NCBI RefSeq assembly: GCF_009827405.1
Contig: NZ_WTYY01000001.1
Location: 1 to 64,000 of the forward strand
Direction: 5' to 3'
From: Alteraurantiacibacter aestuarii
GTDB taxonomy: Bacteria > Pseudomonadota > Alphaproteobacteria > Sphingomonadales > Sphingomonadaceae
DNA length: 64,000 bases
Below are positions 48,814-57,980 of the stretch, one piece after another. The translations under genes were made by a program, and so were the position numbers. The notes under the pieces were generated by a model. It was given only the letters and a program-made list of their open reading frames with translations. It ran no database searches and was not told the origin of the DNA. Every line of letters starts with the position of its first letter. The first letter of the stretch is position 1.

Positions 48814-49626
48814 TCACAGCGTGAAGGATTCGCCCAGATAGAGGCGGCGTACATTCTCATCGGCCACCAGCTCTTCCGGGCTGCCGGCAAACAGGACCTG
48901 GCCGCCATAGATGATGCAGGCGCGGTCAACGATATCGAGCGTTTCGCGAACATTGTGGTCGGTAATCAGCACGCCAATGCCGCGCCGCTTCAGATCGATC
49001 ACCAGTTCGCGAATGTCGCTGATGGACAGCGGATCGATCCCGGCAAAGGGCTCGTCCAGCAGCATGATCGAAGGCTTGGCAGCCAGCGCGCGGGCAATTT
49101 CGCAGCGGCGGCGTTCACCGCCGGACAGGGCCATGGCGGCACTGTCACGCAGGCGGGTGATGTGGAATTCTTCCAGCAGCCGCTCCAGCTCGGCCGCGCG
49201 CACCTGCTTGTCCGGCTCGACCATTTCGAGCACGCAATTGATGTTCTGTTCCACCGTCATGCCGCGAAAGATGCTGGTCTCCTGCGGCAGATAGCCCAGG
49301 CCCAGGATCGCGCGGCGATACATCGGCAGTTTGGTCACGTCCTCGCCATCCATCAGGATGCGGCCGCTGTCGGGGCGGACCAGTCCCATGATCGAATAGA
49401 AACAGGTGGTCTTGCCCGCGCCATTGGGGCCCAGCAGGCCCAGCACTTCGCCCTTGGCCACGGTCAGCGAGATATCGCTGAGCACGGCGCGCTTGTCATA
49501 GCTCTTGGCGATCGAGATCACTTCCAGCCCTTCCCCCTGAAGCGGAGGGGCGGCATTGTTGTGCGCATGCTCCATGGCGTCAGCCAGAGCCTTGTTGTCG
49601 ATCACACTATCTTCCAACGTGGTCAT
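48814..49626 (-). CDS. lptB: LPS export ABC transporter ATPase LptB
   Basis: 270 residues. Walker A GPNGAGKT at 66-73, Q-loop YLPQE, signature LSGGERRR at 168-174, Walker B IMLLDEPFAGID and switch His224 (ITDHN). LptB drives the LptBFGC machine that extracts lipopolysaccharide-type glycolipid from the inner membrane. About 30 residues are added at the N-terminus compared with E. coli LptB. The ATG at MTTLEDSV is used; one 48 bases earlier is possible. Confidence 0.93.
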   Translation of the reverse strand: MTTLEDSVIDNKALADAMEHAHNNAAPPLQGEGLEVISIAKSYDKRAVLSDISLTVAKGEVLGLLGPNGAGKTTCFYSIMGLVRPDSGRILMDGEDVTKLPMYRRAILGLGYLPQETSIFRGMTVEQNINCVLEMVEPDKQVRAAELERLLEEFHITRLRDSAAMALSGGERRRCEIARALAAKPSIMLLDEPFAGIDPLSISDIRELVIDLKRRGIGVLITDHNVRETLDIVDRACIIYGGQVLFAGSPEELVADENVRRLYLGESFTL

Positions 49627-49798
49627 GAGGTGCCAGATAGCACGCTTCGCCGCGCTTTGAAGGACAATTGGCAAGATTCATGCATGACCGGCATGTTCGG
49701 AGCCTTTGAACGGCCAATTTGAACATATGGTTACCGCTCTTGCCAGAGAGCGCACTAATTGTAATAAAGTGTATCGGGACTGGAAGAGGAGCATGCAC

Positions 49799-50194
49799 AT
49801 GGCACAGGCGCTCGAACATACGGCCGCACAAGCGCAAACGCGCACGGCCAACGTCGAAAAGGCAAAGCTCGATTGGCGCCGCAAGATGAGCGATCATGTC
49901 GCTTTTGCGCTGCTGACTTATACCGGGCTGCATATCTTCGTCACGGCGACGGTGCTCAAGGCAACCAACAACACCATTCTGCCCTATCTGGCGCTGGTGG
50001 TGCTGGTGCTGGCGATCATTCCGGGCTGCCGGATGTTTGAAAAGCGCTGGTCCGAGCTTTCCGATGAAGAAGCCGCCAATCCCGATCTTGCCCGCGCCTT
50101 CTCGCGTGACCGGCTGGCAATCTGGCTGTTTGCCATCGGCCTGCCCTTTGCGCTGACCGCATTTTTCAAGGGCATGGGCATTCTTCTCAGCTAG
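49799..50194 (+). CDS. Small membrane protein of unknown function
   Basis: 131 residues. A charged N-terminal 35 residues, then hydrophobic helices (HVAFALLTYTGLHIFVTATVL, ILPYLALVVLVLAIIPG) and a last one at the C-terminus (LAIWLFAIGLPFALTAFF). I do not recognise the family. Two ATG codons follow AAGAGGAG; the second (49799) has the better spacing of 7 bases. Confidence 0.75.
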   Translation: MAQALEHTAAQAQTRTANVEKAKLDWRRKMSDHVAFALLTYTGLHIFVTATVLKATNNTILPYLALVVLVLAIIPGCRMFEKRWSELSDEEAANPDLARAFSRDRLAIWLFAIGLPFALTAFFKGMGILLS

Positions 50195-50347
50195 GCTGTT
50201 CCAGGCTGTATGGCTCAGGGTTGACCGGTTTCACATTTGGCGTGTCTGGAACCTGCGGGGTTCCGGCGCGCTTTTCATTTGTGCCAGCTGGCTCATAAAG
50301 CGTTGGGCGATTGGTTCTTAACGCTCGCGGGAAAGGTTTGCGGAGCA

Positions 50348-51766
50348 ATGCGGATTATGAAGCAAGCGTTCCTGCTGCTGGCGCTGGCCCTGCTGTTCGC
50401 GGTGCCCGGCCATGCTGCGCTGGTGCAAGACCAGGCGCCGCCACCCGCACCTTCGCCGGCCTATACAGCGCCGCCGCTGATCGAGGCCGGGAGCTCCGCC
50501 AATCAGGATGCGGCAATCACGCAGCGCATCGCAGGCATTTTCGCGCAGGTGCCCAGCCTCGCCAATGTGTCGGTGGAGGCCGATGCCGGGGTGGTCACGC
50601 TGAACGGCACGGTTGCCGATCTGTCGGCGGCTGACCGTGCAGAGGCCATTGCCAGCCGGGTCAGCGGCGTGGTGACGGTGGAGAACAATGTCGAGCGCGA
50701 TGTCTCGGTGGACGGCGGGCTGGGGCTTGGTCCGCTGGGTGAGAAACTGACTGAATTCACCCGCATGCTGCCGCTGATAGGGGCGGCGCTGCTGGTGGCG
50801 CTGCTGATTGCCGGCACCGGCTATGCGCTCGCCTCGCTCACCGGCTTCTGGCAGCGGGTAGCCCCCAATTCCTTTTTGGCGGAGCTGATCGCCAGCGCCA
50901 TCCGCTTTGTGTTCGTGATCGGCGGGATCGTGATCGCGCTCGACATGATCGGTGCGGGAACATTGCTGGGCGCGGTGCTGGGCGGGGCCGGTGTGGTCGG
51001 CATAGCGCTGGGCTTTGCCATGCGAGAGACGGTGGAGAACTACGTCGCTTCGCTGATGCTCAGCGTGCGCCAGCCGTTCCGCGCCAATGATCACGTGGTG
51101 ATCGATACGCATGAGGGGCGGGTGATCCGCCTGACCAGCCGCGCCACCGTGCTGATGACGATGGATGGCAATCACCTGCGCATTCCCAATGGTGCGGTCT
51201 TCCGGGCGGTGATCCTCAACTACACCCGCAATCCGCAGCGCCGCTTCGATTTCGAACTGGGTATCGATGCCGATGACGATCCCGATGCCGCCCGCGCACT
51301 GGGCCGCGATGTCCTGTCCGCCCTGCCTTATGTGCTGCAGGACCCGGCGCCCGAAGTGATCGTGGACCGGGTGGGCGATTCCAACATCGTGCTCAGCTTC
51401 CTGGCCTGGATAGACCAGCGCGAGGCCGATCACGCCAAGGCCCGCAGCCGCGCCATTGCGGCCTGCAAGCGGGCGCTGGAAGCGGGCGGCTTTGCCTTGC
51501 CAGAGCCGATCTATCGCCTGCGCTTCGATGCGCGGACCACGCCCCTGCAGTTCGAGAATATCGAGGAGCAGGCGCATGCTGCGCCGCCGCCATCACCGCC
51601 GCCATCCCCCGCGCCTGCTACGCAGGCCAATGGCGCCGCTGCCGCAGCCCGCGCCGCGCATGATGTCGCCCCAGATGAGGAGGTGGCGCGCATGGTCGAT
51701 GCCGAGCGCGCCGACCGGGATGCAGGCGAGAAGGACCTGCTCGATCCCAAACGACCCGTCGAGTAG
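50348..51766 (+). CDS. BON-domain mechanosensitive channel, MscS family
   Basis: 472 residues. Signal peptide (AFLLLALALLFAVPGHAAL), a BON domain at about 55-115 (ITQRIAGIFAQVPSLANVSV), membrane helices, and the MscS pore helix and beta domain (GAVLGGAGVVGIALGFAMRE, ENYVASLMLSVRQPFRANDH, RIPNGAVF). The C-terminal 60 residues are Ala/Pro-rich and disordered. It should release solutes in osmotic downshock; the BON domain probably contacts membrane. Start ATG at MRIMKQAF; a second ATG three codons on is also possible. Confidence 0.9.
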   Translation: MRIMKQAFLLLALALLFAVPGHAALVQDQAPPPAPSPAYTAPPLIEAGSSANQDAAITQRIAGIFAQVPSLANVSVEADAGVVTLNGTVADLSAADRAEAIASRVSGVVTVENNVERDVSVDGGLGLGPLGEKLTEFTRMLPLIGAALLVALLIAGTGYALASLTGFWQRVAPNSFLAELIASAIRFVFVIGGIVIALDMIGAGTLLGAVLGGAGVVGIALGFAMRETVENYVASLMLSVRQPFRANDHVVIDTHEGRVIRLTSRATVLMTMDGNHLRIPNGAVFRAVILNYTRNPQRRFDFELGIDADDDPDAARALGRDVLSALPYVLQDPAPEVIVDRVGDSNIVLSFLAWIDQREADHAKARSRAIAACKRALEAGGFALPEPIYRLRFDARTTPLQFENIEEQAHAAPPPSPPPSPAPATQANGAAAAARAAHDVAPDEEVARMVDAERADRDAGEKDLLDPKRPVE

Positions 51767-51769
51767 GGC

Positions 51770-52342
51770 TTAGTCCTCGGTCTTGGCCTCGGCCTCGGCC
51801 TTGGTCTTTGCCTTGTCGGCGTCGTAACGCTCAATCGCCTCGCGGGTCACGCGCCGTGCTTCGGCGGCATCGCCCCAGGCACCGATACGGACCCACTTTT
51901 CGGCTTCCAGATCCTTGTAGTGGGTGAAGAAGTGCTCGATCTGCTGGAAGATGATCGACGGCAGATCCTTGGTTTCCCCAACGTCCGAATAATAGGGGAA
52001 GGTGGTGTCCACCGGCACGCAGATCAGCTTTTCATCGCCGCCATGCTCGTCTTCCAGATTGAGCACGCCAATCGGGCGCGCCCGGACAACGCAGCCGGCA
52101 ATGAAGGGCGAACGGGCAATCACCAGCGCATCCAGCGGATCGCCATCGGGTGAAAGCGTGTGCGGCACGAAGCCGTAATTGGCCGGATAGCGCATCGGCG
52201 TGTGCAGGATGCGATCGACGAACAGCGCGCCGCTGGCCTTGTCGAATTCATACTTCACCGGTTCACCGCCGGTGGGCACTTCGATGATGACATTCAGGCT
52301 TTCGGGCGGATTATCGCCTACCGGAATATGTTCAATACGCAT
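51770..52342 (-). CDS. ppa: Inorganic pyrophosphatase
   Basis: 190 residues. Family I soluble enzyme that hydrolyses pyrophosphate. The signature is DGDPLDALVI with the metal-binding aspartates; VKYEFDKASGALFVDR and YPANYGFVPHTLS precede it. A Lys/Ala/Glu tail of about 15 residues (AKTKAEAEAKTED) is extra. It converges on the MscS gene with 3 bases between the stop codons. Confidence 0.94.
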   Translation of the reverse strand: MRIEHIPVGDNPPESLNVIIEVPTGGEPVKYEFDKASGALFVDRILHTPMRYPANYGFVPHTLSPDGDPLDALVIARSPFIAGCVVRARPIGVLNLEDEHGGDEKLICVPVDTTFPYYSDVGETKDLPSIIFQQIEHFFTHYKDLEAEKWVRIGAWGDAAEARRVTREAIERYDADKAKTKAEAEAKTED

Positions 52343-52553
52343 GGATGCAGGTTCCATTTTCTGATGCCGTTCGTTGACGGCGGTGGATTTTGTGCATCCC
52401 CTCCCAATACTCGCGCGTCCGGTTAGAACAAGCGCGCCCGCATTGCCACTGCCGAATTGCCAGCGAAGCAATTCTGGGTCATCATAACGACCGTGAAGAT
52501 AGCAGGCAGGGGACCGGCAGAGATCCCCGCCAGTGCACAGAGGAGCCAGAGAG

Positions 52554-53663
52554 ATGCATATTGGTCTTGCCACCGGCTTTGCCCACCAGCGCGGCGACAG
52601 CTATAACGATGCACAGTTCGTGCGGGAGGAGCTGGACAATCTGGTCCTGGCGGATGAGCTGGGATTCGATTCGGTGTGGATCACCGAGCATCACTTTTCC
52701 GATTATTCGATGTCCAACGATCCGTTGCAGCTGCTCACCTATCTGGCGGGCCGCACCAAGCGGGTGAAGCTGGGCACGCAGTGCATCATCGTGCCGTGGC
52801 ATAATCCCGCGCGGCTGGCGGAAAAGATCATCAACCTGGACATCATGTCGGGTGGCCGGGCGATTCTTGGCTTTGGCGGCGGGCTGGCCCCGCATGAATT
52901 TGCCGGGCTGGGGGTGGATCAGAGCAAGTCCCGCGCCTTGTATAATGATACGCTGGACGTGCTGATCCCGGCGCTGGAGACGGGCTTCATCGAAGGCGAG
53001 GGCGCCTTCGGATCGATCCCGCGCAACGAATTGCGCCCGCGCCCTATCAAGAGCTTTGTCGGCCGCAAGTTCTGCGGATCGCTGTCCGGCAATTCCATGG
53101 TCGCCGCCGCCCGCCACGGCTTTGGCAACATGGTGCTGATGCTGCCCCAGCGCGGCAAGGAGGCTCCGCCAGACCAGTACAAGGCGGTGTGGCAGGAGGT
53201 GCACGGCGATGACAGCCTGCCGCCGCCGCCGATGCTCAGCGGCAATTTCTACATTCATGAAGACGCCGGTTTCGCTGCCGAGCAGGGGCACAGATACCTT
53301 GCCAACACCATGCGCGCGGCGATCAGGAACTACAGTCTCGACAAGCCCGGCACCTTCGCCAACGTGACCGGCTATGAACAATATGAGAAGATGATGATCC
53401 CGCCCGAGGGGATCGACGCCTATTGCGAGGAATTCGGCAAGGGCGCGGTTACCGGCACGCCGCAGATGATCCTGGACCGGATGTGGGAACTGAAGGAAAT
53501 CTACAACCCGCAGGGCTTCTTCCCGCATGTGTATTTTGGCGGCATGCCGCAGAAGGACGCGGTGCGCTCCATCCACCTGTTCGCCGACAAGATCCTGCCC
53601 GAGGTGAAGAGCTGGCAGGCCGAGACCAGCATTGATGAGCGTTTTCTGGAGGCGGCGGAATGA
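52554..53663 (+). CDS. LLM-class flavin-dependent oxidoreductase
   Basis: 369 residues of the bacterial luciferase-like TIM-barrel family. DELGFDSVWITEHHFSDY, TQCIIVPWHNPARLAEKI and ILGFGGGLAPHEFAGLG are hallmarks. It needs reduced flavin; the substrate is unknown. ATG MHIGLATGFAHQ follows an AGAGAG stretch. Confidence 0.88.
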   Translation: MHIGLATGFAHQRGDSYNDAQFVREELDNLVLADELGFDSVWITEHHFSDYSMSNDPLQLLTYLAGRTKRVKLGTQCIIVPWHNPARLAEKIINLDIMSGGRAILGFGGGLAPHEFAGLGVDQSKSRALYNDTLDVLIPALETGFIEGEGAFGSIPRNELRPRPIKSFVGRKFCGSLSGNSMVAAARHGFGNMVLMLPQRGKEAPPDQYKAVWQEVHGDDSLPPPPMLSGNFYIHEDAGFAAEQGHRYLANTMRAAIRNYSLDKPGTFANVTGYEQYEKMMIPPEGIDAYCEEFGKGAVTGTPQMILDRMWELKEIYNPQGFFPHVYFGGMPQKDAVRSIHLFADKILPEVKSWQAETSIDERFLEAAE

Positions 53664-53712
53664 TGGGGGAGTAGTTGCGGCTTTGCCGGGTGCGGCTTAA
53701 GGGCTGCACCCT

Positions 53713-54996
53713 ATGAGCAGGCAAGAAACCCCCCGCCCGATCCGCGGCACACAGGACATCTTCGGCGCCGAGGCCGAGGCCTTCGCATTCGTGGTCGAAA
53801 CATTCGAGCGCGTGCGCAAGCTTTACCGCTTCCGCCGCGTGGAAATGCCGGTGTTCGAAAAGACCGAGGTTTTCGCCCGCTCGCTGGGCGAGACGACCGA
53901 CGTGGTGTCGAAGGAAATGTACTCCTTCGATGATCGTGGCGGGGAAAGCCTGACGCTGCGCCCGGAGTTCACCGCCGGAATCGCGCGCGCCTACCTTACC
54001 GATGGCTGGCAGCAATATTCGCCGCTGAAGGTGGCCACGCACGGCCCGCTGTTCCGTTACGAGCGCCCGCAGAAGGGCCGCTATCGCCAGTTCCACCAGA
54101 TCGATGCGGAGATCATCGGCGCGGGCGAGCCGCAGGCCGATGTGGAGCTGCTGTGCATGGCCGATCAGCTGCTGAAGGAACTGGGCATCGCAGACGGCGT
54201 GACGCTACAACTCAACACGCTGGGCGATGCCGACAGCCGCGACAGCTGGCGCGTGGCGCTGGTCGCCTATTTCCAGTCCTGCCGCCACGAATTGTCCGAA
54301 GATTCGCAGGACCGGCTGGAACGCAATCCGCTGCGCATCCTCGACTCCAAGGACCCGCGTGACAAGGTGTTCGTGGCCGATGCGCCGCGGATTGACGATT
54401 ATCTGACGCCAGAGGCGGAGGATTTCTTCAGCGCAGTCACCGCCGGTCTGGACGCCGCGGGCGTGGAATATACCCGCATGGACAAGCTGGTGCGCGGCCT
54501 CGACTATTATCGCCACACCGCGTTTGAATTCATCACCGACCGGCTGGGCGCACAAGGCACCGTGCTGGGCGGCGGCCGCTATGACGGGTTGATGGAATCG
54601 CTGGGCGGCGCGCCCACGCCGGCCGTCGGCTGGGCTGCCGGGATTGAGCGGCTGGCCATGCTGGTGGGGGAGCGCGATGCGGCCCCTCTGGATGTGGCGA
54701 TCATACCGCTGGGCTCGGCAGCCGAACTGCACGGCGCGGGCATTCTTGCCACGCTGCGCGGTCACGGCATCTGCGCGGACATGGATTTTCGCGGCAATAT
54801 GAAAAAACGCATGCAGCGCGCCAATAATTCCGGCGCCAGCGTGGCGGTGATCATCGGCGATGACGAACTGGCCAAGGGCGTTGCCAATGTGAAGGATCTG
54901 ATCGGCGGCGATCAGGCCGAAGCACCGCTGGTCGATATCTGCGATCACGTGTTTGGCCTGCTTTCGCGGCAGGGCCGGAGCATTCCTGTTCGATGA
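53713..54996 (+). CDS. hisS: Histidyl-tRNA synthetase
   Basis: 427 residues, class II. Motif 2 region [20 protein letters not shown]; the histidine-binding motifs [15 protein letters not shown] and [10 protein letters not shown]-terminal anticodon domain with [15 protein letters not shown]. Complete. The stop overlaps the prfA start (ATGA). Confidence 0.96.
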   Translation: MSRQETPRPIRGTQDIFGAEAEAFAFVVETFERVRKLYRFRRVEMPVFEKTEVFARSLGETTDVVSKEMYSFDDRGGESLTLRPEFTAGIARAYLTDGWQQYSPLKVATHGPLFRYERPQKGRYRQFHQIDAEIIGAGEPQADVELLCMADQLLKELGIADGVTLQLNTLGDADSRDSWRVALVAYFQSCRHELSEDSQDRLERNPLRILDSKDPRDKVFVADAPRIDDYLTPEAEDFFSAVTAGLDAAGVEYTRMDKLVRGLDYYRHTAFEFITDRLGAQGTVLGGGRYDGLMESLGGAPTPAVGWAAGIERLAMLVGERDAAPLDVAIIPLGSAAELHGAGILATLRGHGICADMDFRGNMKKRMQRANNSGASVAVIIGDDELAKGVANVKDLIGGDQAEAPLVDICDHVFGLLSRQGRSIPVR

Positions 54997-56060
54997 CCAT
55001 CCCCGCCGAGCGCCTGCGCCAGATCACCCATCGCTTTGCCGAGCTTGAGGCGCGCATGGCCTCCGGCCAGCTGGAGGGTGAGGAATTCGTGACCGCCAGC
55101 CGCGACTATGCCGAGCTGGAGCCGGTCGCCAAGGTGGCTGGCGAAGTGCAGGCGATGCGCGATGAAGTTGCCGAGCTGACCCAAATGCTCGCCGATCCTG
55201 AAATGAAGGCGATGGCGGAGGAGGAACTGTCCGTCCTCAAGCGCCGCCTGCCACAGGCCGAGCGGGACCTGGCCATCGCCATGCTGCCGCGCGATGAGGC
55301 CGATGCGCGGTCCGCCATGCTGGAAATCCGCGCAGGCACCGGCGGGGACGAGGCGGCGCTGTTCGCGGGCGATCTTTACCGCATGTACGAACGCTTTGCC
55401 GCAGAGCAGGGCTGGCGGGTGGAGCCTGTCAGCATGAACGCCTCCGATGCCGGTGGCTTCAAGGAAATCGTCGCCAATATCACCGGCGTGGGCGTGTTCG
55501 CCAAGCTGAAATGGGAAAGCGGCGTGCACCGTGTGCAGCGCGTTCCCGTTACCGAGAGCGGCGGCCGCATTCACACTTCCGCTGCAACCGTGGCGGTCCT
55601 GCCGGAGCCGACCGAGGTTGATGTCCAGATCAATGATAATGATTTGAAAATAGACATTTACCGCGCCTCTGGTGCAGGCGGCCAGCACGTCAACACCACC
55701 GATAGCGCGGTGCGTATCACCCATCTGCCCAGCGGGCTGGTGGTGATCTGCCAGGACGAACGCAGCCAGCACAAGAACCGCGCCAAGGCCATGCAGGTGC
55801 TGCGTGCGCGCCTGTATGAAAAGATGCGCGATGAGGCGCAGGGCGTGGAGGCAGAGGCGCGCAAGGCCATGGTGGGATCGGGCGACCGGTCCGAACGCAT
55901 CCGCACCTATAATTTCCCGCAGGGCCGCGTGACCGATCACCGCATCGGCCTGACCCTGCACAAGCTGCCAGAAGTGCTGGCCGGCACGGCGCTGGGCGAG
56001 CTGGTCGATGCGCTCACTGCCGAGGATGAAGCCAAACGCCTCTCCGCCATGGAGGACTGA
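54993..56060 (+). CDS. prfA: Peptide chain release factor 1
   Basis: 355 residues. GGQ at 229-231 (GAGGQHVN), methylated by PrmC, encoded next. Reads UAA and [22 protein letters not shown] and [18 protein letters not shown] are family marks. Confidence 0.96.
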   Translation: MTIPAERLRQITHRFAELEARMASGQLEGEEFVTASRDYAELEPVAKVAGEVQAMRDEVAELTQMLADPEMKAMAEEELSVLKRRLPQAERDLAIAMLPRDEADARSAMLEIRAGTGGDEAALFAGDLYRMYERFAAEQGWRVEPVSMNASDAGGFKEIVANITGVGVFAKLKWESGVHRVQRVPVTESGGRIHTSAATVAVLPEPTEVDVQINDNDLKIDIYRASGAGGQHVNTTDSAVRITHLPSGLVVICQDERSQHKNRAKAMQVLRARLYEKMRDEAQGVEAEARKAMVGSGDRSERIRTYNFPQGRVTDHRIGLTLHKLPEVLAGTALGELVDALTAEDEAKRLSAMED

Positions 56061-56061
56061 G

Positions 56062-56919
56062 GTGGCGGGTACGTCCACGGTTGCCGGTGTCCTGCGCGCG
56101 GCGGCACAGCAGCTGGCCGGCACTTCGGATACGGCCCGCCTCGATGCCGAATTGCTGATGGCGCATGCGCTGGGCGTTTCACGCTCGGACCTGTTGCTGC
56201 GGCATATGGGCGCAATCAGCCCGGCACTGCTCGACCGGTTCAACCATCTGCTGGATCGGCGCCTGCGGTCCGAACCTGTCGCCTATATTCTGGGGTATCA
56301 GGAATTTCGGGACCTGAACTTTGCCGTCAACGCCCATGTGCTGATTCCCCGCGCCGATAGCGAAACGACCTTGCAGGCCGCACTCGATGCAGCGCCCGGT
56401 TCGGCCCGCGTGCTCGATTGCGGCACCGGGTCCGGAGCCTTGCTGCTGTCTTTCCTCCACGAACGGCCGGGAAGCAGCGGGATCGGCATCGATGCCTCGG
56501 CGCAGGCGCTGGGCGTGGCGGCGTGCAATTGCGAGAGCCTGGGGCTCACCGGCCGCGCGCAGTTTTTCGTGCGCGACTGGAACCAGCCTGGCTGGGCGGA
56601 GCAACTGGGCCGCTTCGACCTGATCCTGTCCAATCCGCCTTATGTGGAAGCCGATGCGCAGCTCGATTCTTCTGTGCGGGATTTCGAACCGGCGCAGGCG
56701 CTGTTTGCAGGGCCAGACGGGCTGGATGATTACCGCGCGCTGATTCCGCAACTGCCTGCATTGCTGGAACCGGGCGGCGTGGCGGTGCTTGAAATAGGTG
56801 CCACGCAGGCGGGTGCGGTGACGCAAATTGCCACCCAAAGCGGTTTTACTGTTCAATGCCACGAAGATCTTGGTGGCAGGCCGCGCGCCCTCGTCCTGCG
56901 ATTAGGGCTTGGCAAATGA
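56062..56919 (+). CDS. prmC: Release factor glutamine methyltransferase
   Basis: 285 residues. SAM-dependent; methylates the Gln of the GGQ motif in release factors. SAM loop LDCGTGSGALLLS and catalytic NPPY at 191-194. GTG start with GGAGG 6 bases upstream, 1 base after the prfA stop. Confidence 0.93.
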   Translation: MAGTSTVAGVLRAAAQQLAGTSDTARLDAELLMAHALGVSRSDLLLRHMGAISPALLDRFNHLLDRRLRSEPVAYILGYQEFRDLNFAVNAHVLIPRADSETTLQAALDAAPGSARVLDCGTGSGALLLSFLHERPGSSGIGIDASAQALGVAACNCESLGLTGRAQFFVRDWNQPGWAEQLGRFDLILSNPPYVEADAQLDSSVRDFEPAQALFAGPDGLDDYRALIPQLPALLEPGGVAVLEIGATQAGAVTQIATQSGFTVQCHEDLGGRPRALVLRLGLGK

Positions 56920-57100
56920 TTTTGCAGTAGCTACCTCTAGTGCAGACCAGTGGTAAGGGGGCTTTTACGCCGTACCGCGGTCTAACTCCTAAATTTGCTC
57001 TGTGAGCGGCGGTACGCGCCATTTGCCTGCGCAAACTCGGAGACGGCACATACGCCATGAGGCGCTGTGTCGAGGGGTCATGCGACCGGAGAGATAATCT

Positions 57101-57139
57101 ATGCCGGTCCCAATGAGGAAGCGGATTTCCCTTGAATAA
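57101..57139 (+). other. Possible 12-codon leader peptide overlapping the DUF4167 start
   Basis: ATG with GGAGAG 7 bases upstream opens a frame MPVPMRKRISLE that stops at TAA 57137, 3 bases past the TTG start of the DUF4167 gene. The overlap would let ribosomes that finish the leader restart on the weak TTG codon. Confidence 0.35.
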
Positions 57140-57857
57140 TCAACGCAATAACAATCGCCGGCGCGGCCGCGGAAGTAGCCGTGGCTCCAGCGGAGGCAGC
57201 CAGTCCAATCGAATCGACAATCGCGCGCGCGGAAACGCGCCGCAGATGCTCGAGAAATACAAGAAGCTGGCCAATGACGCCGCTTTGAATGATGACCGGG
57301 TGCAGACCGAATATTACCTGCAATTCGCCGATCATTACTTTCGCGTGATTGCCGATATCAAGGCGCAGAAGGACGAGCAGCAGCAACGCGGCAAGCGCGA
57401 TCACGAACGCGGCGATCAGGACGATAGCGATTCGGACGATGATGACCGTGAGGAAGAGCGCAGCCGCAAGCCGCGCCCGCGCCCTCGCAAGGGCAGCGAT
57501 GATCGTGATGGCAGGCGCGATGACGGCCGCGATGACGGTGACCGCGACAGCCGGAGCGAAAGCTCTGATGACGATGGTGACAGTGATGAGGGCGCCAATC
57601 CCTTCACCCGCGATACCCGCCGCAAGCGCAAGAGCCCGCGCTCCGATGCCAATGATTCGGGCATAGATCCCGGCATGTTGCCGCCATCCATCGCGCGCAG
57701 TGCCAACGCCAGCGACAGTGACGACGAGAATGACAGCGAGAATGAAAGCAATGACGCTGGCAATGATGGGGAAGAAGAAAAGCCCCGTCGCCCTCGCGCC
57801 CGTCGTCCGCGCCGCAGCAAGGATGGCGATGAAGAGGAATTGCAGGTCGTCAACTGA
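57132..57857 (+). CDS. DUF4167 family protein
   Basis: 241 residues. The N-terminus is Asn/Arg/Gly-rich (NNRRRGRGSSRG); the conserved core at 34-80 reads MLEKYKKLANDAALNDDR, then QFADHYFRVIADIKAQ; the rest is a long low-complexity tail of Asp/Ser/Arg/Glu blocks with a basic end (RRPRARRPRRSK). The start is TTG. DUF4167 downstream of prmC is a conserved alphaproteobacterial arrangement. Function unknown; composition suggests RNA binding. Confidence 0.85.
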   Translation: MNNQRNNNRRRGRGSSRGSSGGSQSNRIDNRARGNAPQMLEKYKKLANDAALNDDRVQTEYYLQFADHYFRVIADIKAQKDEQQQRGKRDHERGDQDDSDSDDDDREEERSRKPRPRPRKGSDDRDGRRDDGRDDGDRDSRSESSDDDGDSDEGANPFTRDTRRKRKSPRSDANDSGIDPGMLPPSIARSANASDSDDENDSENESNDAGNDGEEEKPRRPRARRPRRSKDGDEEELQVVN

Positions 57858-57899
57858 CCGGCACCGTGCGCATGCATTGATGCGCCGCTCTTCATGGTC

Positions 57900-57928
57900 G
57901 CATGCTTCACAGCTGCATGCTTCACAGC
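57900..57928. repeat. Two direct copies of a 14-bp repeat
   Basis: GCATGCTTCACAGC occurs twice with a 15-base period in the interval between the DUF4167 and lnt genes. Confidence 0.6.
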
Positions 57929-57980
57929 CCCACGTTCACGGGGCTTGAAAGCCGATTGCTGAACGTCCATCGCGGCAGCG

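Noticed and set aside
56969-57016. Inverted repeat CGTACCGC in the prmC/DUF4167 interval
   Set aside because: Only 8 bp with a 30-base loop; could be chance in GC-rich DNA.
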